From positions 62,001-126,000 of the forward strand of contig NZ_RAQI01000003.1 of the NCBI RefSeq assembly GCF_003610465.1: a DNA stretch of 64,000 nucleotides, given 5' to 3'. Made by a program: the position numbers and the translations under genes. Below are positions 8,571-17,500 of this stretch, piece after piece. The stretch is from Xenorhabdus ehlersii. GTDB lineage: Bacteria; Pseudomonadota; Gammaproteobacteria; Enterobacterales; Enterobacteriaceae. The notes beneath the pieces are model-generated. The model was not told the DNA's origin, did no database searches, and saw nothing but the letters and a program-made list of their open reading frames with translations. Within the stretch, counting starts at the first letter, position 1. Each line of letters opens with the position of its first letter.

Positions 8571-11500
8571 GCAATACACAGAGCAATAAACTGGATGCGC
8601 TGTTTGACAATATCAAACAGACAGTACTTGGTAGCGCCGGCAGCCAAGGCATCAATTATCTGGTAAATGGCGATGAAGCGAATACATCGGGAACCCATAA
8701 AGGACGTGGTGCCATTGAGCTGCCGGAAGTTTCCTCTCTGAATGGCTTTAAGCTGACAGAGATGGATGAAATCACTTCTGACTTGAAGGACAGTCTGAAA
8801 GGTTCTGTGACGGGTGTTGATACCCCGGATATGGGGAGTATCGAGAAGACACTCGGCAACGAAAAACACCTGAATCCAAAAAATCAGTCACGCAACTTGA
8901 TCGTCAATGGTGATTTTGAGCAAGGCGCCAAGGGATGGACATACACCAATGGCATTGAAGCGAGTCATTCAGCTAAGTCATACGGCCTGAGTGCAGAAGG
9001 GCATGGAGATCGCGTCAGTGAGCTTGATGTCAAGGGTAACACGCATATCTGTCAGAATATCCAGAATTTGACAGAGGGTGAAGAAATTACCGTCAAGTTC
9101 GATTTTGCAAGACGAGTTGGCAGCTCTGCGGATAATGGGCTGGAAGTGTGGTGGAATGGCGAGTTTGTTTTTGCAGCTGCCAATGGTAAAAGCGAGTGGC
9201 AAAACAAGACACTGACCTTAACCGCCAAGGCAGGCAAAAATCTACTGGGATTTTCTGGAATCGGCTTGGGTGATGGTTTGGGTTACGTTCTGGATAACGT
9301 TTCTGCAACTTCATCATCTTATCTGTCAGACCGTGCCATTACTGACCATATGCAGCAGGATAAGGCTGCCCATAACGCCTTGCAGGATAAGGAAAAAGCA
9401 GAAGCTGGTCGCCAGCGTTTGGTTCAGGAAAAAGATAAACAACTGGCAGCGATTGCTGGCACCCAGGCACAACTGGAAGCTACCGATCTGGATATTCTGA
9501 ACGCTAATGGTCAGACGCAGCGTGATGCGATCAAGGGCGAAGCCCAGGCGGTAACAGATGAACTGATGGCGAAAGTCAAAGGTTTGGAAGCGCTGGAAAC
9601 CCATGCCGCCTATCATGGAGAATCAGGCCAACAATGGCGTGATCAGTTTGCTGTTGGTTTGCGGCAGCGTATTCAGTCCGAATTGAACAACGCTAGCGAA
9701 ATTGCGCAAAACCAACTGGATAATTCACAAAAAGCGGCAGCGGAACATCTGGATAATATCAAGGATGCCGTCGCTAAATCAGAAGCAGGTGTACTTAAGG
9801 CTGATCAAAACCATCAACATGCTGAGCAGGATGTTGAAGAAGCGTTGATCCAAGCCAGAAACAGGGAAAAAGAAGCTCTTGATCGTGAGCTAAGGGCCAG
9901 ACAAGCAGAACATGATGGCAACGTAGCAGCGCAGCAAGCAGAGCAACATGGTCAGAATGAAGTCTCCGTGGCAGACAGTAAAACTGTGCAAGTACAAAAT
10001 GATGCCAAGGGTTCGAAACTGGATGGTAGCTATCAGCCGACCCGTACCGGCGCAAAAGGCAGCGGTTTGTCTGGTAAAGCCTATGAATCCCATTACTATG
10101 ACGACGTTGAAAAGGCAGAAAAATCCAAGAGTAATATCAATTCTGAATTCACTGTTCAGGCAGATGGCCGATTCAGCAAAGAATTGCAAGATCTGGATAA
10201 CGATCTGAGCGAACTGAACGATGCCAAAGAAGCCCTGAATCGCTTGCAGATCAATGCGGGAATACGCGCTAAAAAAGAGTCTGGCGCCTCTGCTCTGACA
10301 TCTCTGCATACCGAAACATCAGTCGATCAGCCTGTCAACCAGTCCATGGATACCGTGACTGAATGGGTCAGGAATACGCCGAGAATTTCAGGATTAGATC
10401 TCAGTGGCTTGCAAGCACTGGGTGAAACTTTGGCTCAACCAGAATCCATTGATACGTCAAAAGTGTCTGCGACGGCAATAAAGGCACAAAAAGTAGCTGA
10501 TGTTTATCGCTGGCTGGATAGTGACAATGGCGCTGCGACAGATAGCTACATTCCTGTCCCTGGTTTTAACCGTGTTGATGCGGATATTCCTGCTGATCTC
10601 AGACAGAAAATGGTGACCTTTGTTGAAGGCTACCTGAATGCTACGGAAAATAGCGTACCGAAAGATCAGGTTATTTCACTAGCGAAACTATTTGTTGATG
10701 CCACAATTGATTACGACTGGGATAAGCGCGTCGAATTCGTCTCAAGACTGGAAAGCTATGGCTATAGCTTCGAACCTGTACATGGCGATAAGAGCATCGT
10801 TTCATTTTGGTCTGGTAGAAACTTCAAGCAATACCGTGAAGTTCTTGATGCAGTACAGACTGATGGCAAGAAGGTAGTTTACGATATTGATGTAAAAGGT
10901 AACTCTTTTGCCATTGATCTGAACAAGACGCTGATGCGTTGGGGAGGGATATTCCTCGATTCTGACATTGCGGAACAGAAAGCTTTGCAATCGACCATTA
11001 ACGCTTCGGCATACAGCAATACCGGATTCTGGAGTTCCCTCTATGCAACCGGATCACGTGATGATGTCTATGTCATTGCGGAAGGCGGATTACGTCTTGG
11101 CAACTATTTCTGGAATGTTGAATTACCTGTATTGCGTCAATTGCAGCGTGAAGGCTTGGTAGGGGAAATTCGCCTGCTGGATAAAACGGCCAAAGCATAT
11201 CAAGGTATGTCACCTGAATCCATTGGACGCAGATTGACAGAAGCGGGTGTTTCTGTAAAAGCGCGTTTTGATTCACTCAGCTTTGCAGAGCAGGAAAAGC
11301 TGCTGGCATTGAACCCTGACAAGTATAAGCCGGATACATTGGTTGATCTGGATATCAAAACCAGTGCCATTGATAACCTGCTGAGCCAAGCATTGCCATT
11401 CTATGGATTGCGTACAGAACGCAATTTGTTGGTACGTGCATCTGATACTAAAGGCTTTGAAATTCGTCCGTGGCCGGGTAATAACAATGATAGTTTCAAA

Positions 11501-14500
11501 ACTATTATGATGGAAAACCCAGAAGATTCAGCTCAGATTAAATCTATTGAGCGTTTTATTCTCGCCAACTATAACAATTACGACCAATTGCCTGATGAGT
11601 TGCATCTGGTGAAAGATCGCATTGTTTCCCACGATCATGGGCGTACCCGTATTATTGCGGAAAAAATCGACGGTAGCTGGAGCTATAAACCGAAAACTGA
11701 TTTGATGTCTGTAGGGGAGTTGCGGGAAGCCGCTTACGTTAAAGGTAAGATCCTTGGTGACAGTTATCGGCATGTGTTAGATGCCCTCAGTAACTATCAA
11801 AATACTTTGCAAAACAGCAAGGATAATGACTTTGAAGCAGTGGAAAAATTAACTGATCTGCTGCACCAGGTTGAAAGTTATTTGAAGGGGCATCCAGATT
11901 CAAAACGAGTTCCTGCGTTACAAAATTTGTTGTCACAAGTGAGTGTCCGTCTGGAAGAATCGCTGGTACTAACGGAATTTACGGTGAGAAGTGGCGAAAA
12001 AGTTGCCATTAATAATGATGGTACGCCACCGCGTGACAGAGAACCGTTCAATCCAGTGACTCGTTTCCTGAACGATGAGCTTTATGGCTCCAGAGAAGAT
12101 CGCCGTAACATCGATAATCACACCCAAATAATATTGGATGCGGCTGTCGCCAAAGGTGCCGCGGATAAGATCACCCTACAGGGTGAAGCCGGGCGTCTAA
12201 CGGGTTATTACCATAGTGGTGCTCAAAAAGATCAGGGTGAACATAGTCCAGCGAAAAAAGTTGTACTTTTCATTCACGGTTCCGGCTCATCTGCGGAAGA
12301 ACAAGCCAGCATTATCCAAAATCATTACCAAAAACAGGGTGTGGATATGTTGGCGGTGAACATGCGGGGTTATGGTTCCAGTGATGGTCATCCAAGCGAA
12401 AAAGGGCTTTATCAGGATGCCCGTACCATGCTCAGCTATTTGGTTAATGACCGTGGCATCAAGCCTGAAAATATTATTATCCATGGCTATTCCATGGGTG
12501 GGGCGGTAGCGGCGGATCTTGCCCGTTATGCAGAGCGCAACGGACAGCCAGTTTCGGGTTTGTTGCTTGACAGGCCAATGCCAAGCATGACCAAAGCGAT
12601 TACCGCCCATGAAGTACCAAACCCTGCGGGGATCACGGCGGGGCTGGCTAAATTTGTTAATGGTCAGTTCTCGTTGGAGAAAAATCTGCAAGGCATCTCG
12701 AAACAGACGCCAATCATGCTATTGACCGATAATGAAGGATTGGGCAAAGAAGGGGAAAAACTGCGTGCCAAGCTGGTTGTAGCGGGTTATCAGGTATCGG
12801 GTGAACAGACCTTCTATGGCCATGAAGACAGTGGATTGATACGCCAATACGCCGATCTGATTGTCTCAACACTTTCCGAACCTAAGCGTGAAAGTGGTAG
12901 CGTGAAGGCAGGCTTGTTGGAAAAAATGGTTTACACCCTGTTTGATGTGAAATCAGGTGGAAAAGAGTTGGATAAATACTCATTCCATTTCACGCAGGGA
13001 GAGTCTCTGCTAAATAATCTTGAGAAATTGGTACCGGAAATTGGCAATGTACTCCTGACTAATGGGAATCACGTTGAGTCAAAAGAATTTCTGGAAGGCA
13101 TCTGTTTTGCCTTATCTGGCCGTTACCTGATAGAAGAGCGAGTACATGGAGTCGGTGGTGGTAAAGCGTATTTATCGTGGCTGACGGATGCGGTCAAAGC
13201 CTACAATGACAATAGTGTGAATAAAAAGAGTGATATCAATTCGATTGAAGCCTCTTTGCTTAATCAGTATCGCCGCCAAAATATTGGTCCGGCAATTCAA
13301 GATCTGCTGTCAATGCAGTATAGCCAGACGCAAAATATGTCTAATTTGGTAAACCGCAGGAAAGCCAATCAAGCTTATGGCGGCAAGCTAAAAGCCAACG
13401 GGCTGACAGGAGATAGAATTGACCGCTCGATGAGCAATGATGTTGCTGGCTATGAGTCTGTCATGGAGCAACTACGCAATGTGGATAAGACGACATATAT
13501 GTCCTTTATGTCTGAAGATCACGCAATGGCCGTTGTTGTGCATAAAGGGGAAAATCAAACCGTTTGGTCATTCTATGATCCTAACTTTGGTATCAAGTCA
13601 TTTGATAACTATAGCGATTTTGAACACTTTATGGACTCTTTCCATAAAGGAATACTAACGGGATATCAATCCAAATTGGGTTATGAATATGTCGCCAGCA
13701 GAGAAGAAAACCAAAGTTTCTATGTTAACTACAATACGTTTGAAGATGGCACCATTACCCATTATGACGGAGTCTGGAAACAGGCGCGTGCAGGTGAACA
13801 ACAGTACGTATTGCGTGCACTGAAAGAGCAGGGTAAGGCATTTAAGCTGGGTTCAAATGTCACAGGACGAGTGGTTGATTACGGTAACGATGCCGTGACG
13901 TTAGAAGTGACAACGAAGAAAGGTGAGAAAGTCCTGGTTGAAGTTGAAAGTAACAATTTCAGGCAGGCGGCTAACCTTGTGCAGTCGAATATCGATAAAG
14001 TCGTTGCTAATTCGGAAAATGGTAAATTTACACTCAAAGCGTCGGCGGAAAATATTACCAAACAACCAAATGCAGGGCAGAGTGCGACTGATGCGTTTGA
14101 TGTGAAACCTCAGTCTGATGAATCAAAAGTACTCAAAGGTATCAAGAGCGACCTGAAACGTTACGGCGAAGCACTAAAACCACAGTCATCCAGCCCAGGT
14201 AAAAAACCGAAAGATATTCGCACAACGGAGGATTTTTTAGCCGGCTACAAGCAGGGTCATGCGGAGCAGGTGGTGAATGGCTTCCGTCCAAACATGAATA
14301 TCAAGCAATTGGTAGATTTGCTGGTTAAAGGTAACTGGAGTCCAGAACAAAAAGGGGCTTTGGCTTGGGAAATTGAAAGCCGCGCCTTAAAAGTCACTTT
14401 CCAGCCAAGAGCTGAGAAATACAATCGCTTGTTCCGTGATGTCGCTTCAACGGGCATTGCTGATACTAAGGCAAGCGAACAACTGGCACCACAGTTGTTA

Positions 14501-17500
14501 TTGTTGAATCTGTCAAATGATGGTTTTGGCGGACGTTGTGATCCATTATCGAAACTGGTTCTGGTTGCGAAACAACTTGAAAATGATGGTCAGGATGGTG
14601 TTGCCCGTCAATTGCTGGAAAAAATGTATTCCTCGGCGGCTGTACTTAGTAATCCAGATCTGTATTCTGCAACTGAGCGCGCCAACGCGGATAAGCTGTT
14701 GGGCTCTTTAGCAGCACTGCATGCCAAGAACCCGATGGCAGACACATTTATCAAAGTGTGGAAAGAGAAACTGGAAGACACGAAAGCACTGACAGTAGAT
14801 GGCGTGATCCAGAGAATTACCGCTGGCAATACAGAAGATAAACCCGTGTTGCTTGAACTGGATGGACCAGACCATGCAATGGCGGCGTGGGCCAAAGGAA
14901 ATAGTGAGGATCGTGTTTATGGTTTCTATGATCCAAACGTGGGGATTGTTGAATTTTCGTCAGCGGAGAAGTTTAGTGCTTACGTGACGCGTTTCTTCGG
15001 TGAATCCGATCTGAATATGGCACAAAGCTACAGGTTGCCGAAGAACGCAGCAGGGGAAAGTGTTTTCGAGCGTGTAGCAGTCATTGATGGTGAGGTTTTG
15101 GCAACTTATCGTCCAAGAGCGGCTGATAAAATCACTATGCGAGACATGTTAGAACTGCCGGTATTTGATGATGCCTCAATCAAGAAACCGATAGGGATTG
15201 ATGCGGCTGATGGTGTAAAAAAACCATTAAGTGATAACTCGCTGGAAAGCCATATGCACGTGAATAACCAAGATGTTAATTCTTGGGAAGATATTGCGGT
15301 CAAACCACAGCCTGAAGGTGGCGATAGCCGCTTTGCTGGTCAGGTTATTATCCAGACAGAAAATGATCCTGTGGTTGCGGAAGCCGCTGCGAACTTGGCG
15401 GGTAAGCACCCGGATTCCAGTGTGATCGTTCAGCTTGATGCCAACGGTCAATATCGCGTGGTGTATGGTGATCCGGCTGTTTTGTCCGATAAATTACAGT
15501 CCGGCAAATTACGCTGGCAGATTGTTGGGCATGGACGTGAAGAGTTAGCGCAGAATCATACGCGCATGAGCGGTTACAGTGCGGATGAACTGGCCTTGAA
15601 ACTGAAACAGTTCCGTACTGATTTCAAACAGGTGGGGAGGCCAGATCATATCAGCCTCGTGGGTTGTTCTCTGATAGGCGATGATAACCGCAATGGTTTC
15701 GCCCATCACTTTATTTCGGAACTGGATAAGCTGGGTATCCGTACCACCGTATCGGCGCGCAGCAGTGAGGTTGCGGTAGACAGTATTGGCCGTAAATACA
15801 CCAAAGATGCGCAGGAACAGTGGGTACACAAACTTACGGATAATAAGCTCGTGTTGGGGTGGAATGACAAAGGTGAATTGGAAAGTCACTCTGAACGTGT
15901 TCGCCGTGGTATCGCTGAAAATGACATCAACTTATCCCGCGTGGGTCAGACTGAGGTTGCTGCAAAAGCGCAAGGCGCTATTGCGGACAATGCCGAGACA
16001 TTCCATGCGCCAAAACAACGTGATACGGCAGATAACCATTCAACAGTAGTATCATCAAATAACCAGCTGAGTTATTCCGGTAATATTCAGGTACAAGCTG
16101 GTGATGGTGAGTTTACGGTCATTAACTGGGGAACCACCAATGTAGGTATCAAGGTCGGTACAGGCGGCTTTAAGTCCATGGCCTTTGGTGATAACAATGT
16201 GATGGTTCACATTGGTGAGGGTAACAGCAAACACAGTGTTGATATTGCCGGTTATCAGGCATTGGAAGGAGCACAACTGTTTGTAGGCAACCGCAACATC
16301 AGTTTCAACATAGGACGCAGTAATGATCTGATCGTCATGCTGGAAAAATCCATTCCGACACCACCGTTGGTTAACCCATTTGACGGTGCAGCACGCATTT
16401 CTGGTGTATTGCAAAACATTGCCGGATCGTTTAACTCACCGGACTGGTTAGCTACACAAAACCAGCAATGGACATTGGAAAGTGCGAAGAAATATGTCAG
16501 TGATCTGTCCGGTCTCGATTTAACCAGCAGTGTAGACTATAAAACCCTGACAGATCTCGACTCGCAAAATGAACGTAGCAGCCGTGGCCTGAAAAATGAT
16601 CTCGAAAGCACATTGAACAAGAAATACAACCAATGGCTGAGTGGAAATGGCAATACTCCTGAAATGGGCAAAATCAGTCGGGCGGATAAGTTCCGTCAAG
16701 CGAATGAAAAACTGGCCTTTAACTTTGCCGTTGGTGGGCAGGGTGCTGATATTCAGGTAACGGCGGGTAACTGGAACTTTATGTTCGGTGACAATATTCA
16801 GTCGATTCTGGATACCAACCTGGGATCGCTGTTCGGCTTGATGACGCAGGAATATACCTCAACGGGGATGGCAAAAACCACGTTTACCTTTAGCCCAACG
16901 GACTTGCCTCGTCAGCTCAAAAATAAATTGTTGGGGGATCTGGCAGGCGTCAACGCGGATACCACGCTGGCAGATATCTTTGGCGTAGATTATACCCCGA
17001 AAGGTGATATTGTCTCCCGTTCAGGCCAGCCTGTTGATGGTGTCGCTATTCTGCGTCAAATGCTGGAAATCATCGGTGAATTCAGTAGTGATCAACTGCA
17101 AGCCTTCACTGATCAAGAAAAACTACTCGATAGTCTGAAAGCTAGCTTGAATATGGGGGCTGATGGTGTGAGATCTTTTGCTGAAAGCCACGGCCTGAAA
17201 GCAAAAGCACCTGATGAAAGTCAGGAAGGGCATGTATCCATCAGCAAAGGGGATGAATCAACACCGGAAACAGCAGATGTACAGGCAGATCGCCCCGTTG
17301 GTTTGACTTCCCTGAACCTGCCAAACCTGTTTGCAACGCTGTTCAATCAGGATAAGCAGGCCGAGATGAAATCGCTGGTCACTAACCTGAAAAAGAACCT
17401 GACAGCTGATCTGTTGAACATAGAGGATAAAACCTTCGACTTCCTGCGTAACAGCGGCCATCTGCAAGGAGACGGTGATATTCACGTTTCCCTTGGTAAC

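Noticed and set aside
14110..15110. MCF-like module considered as a second copy of CPD
   Set aside because: It lacks the CPD VGHGR and VGCSL motifs and has R-C-D followed by DHAMA and FYDPN instead; the true CPD lies just downstream.
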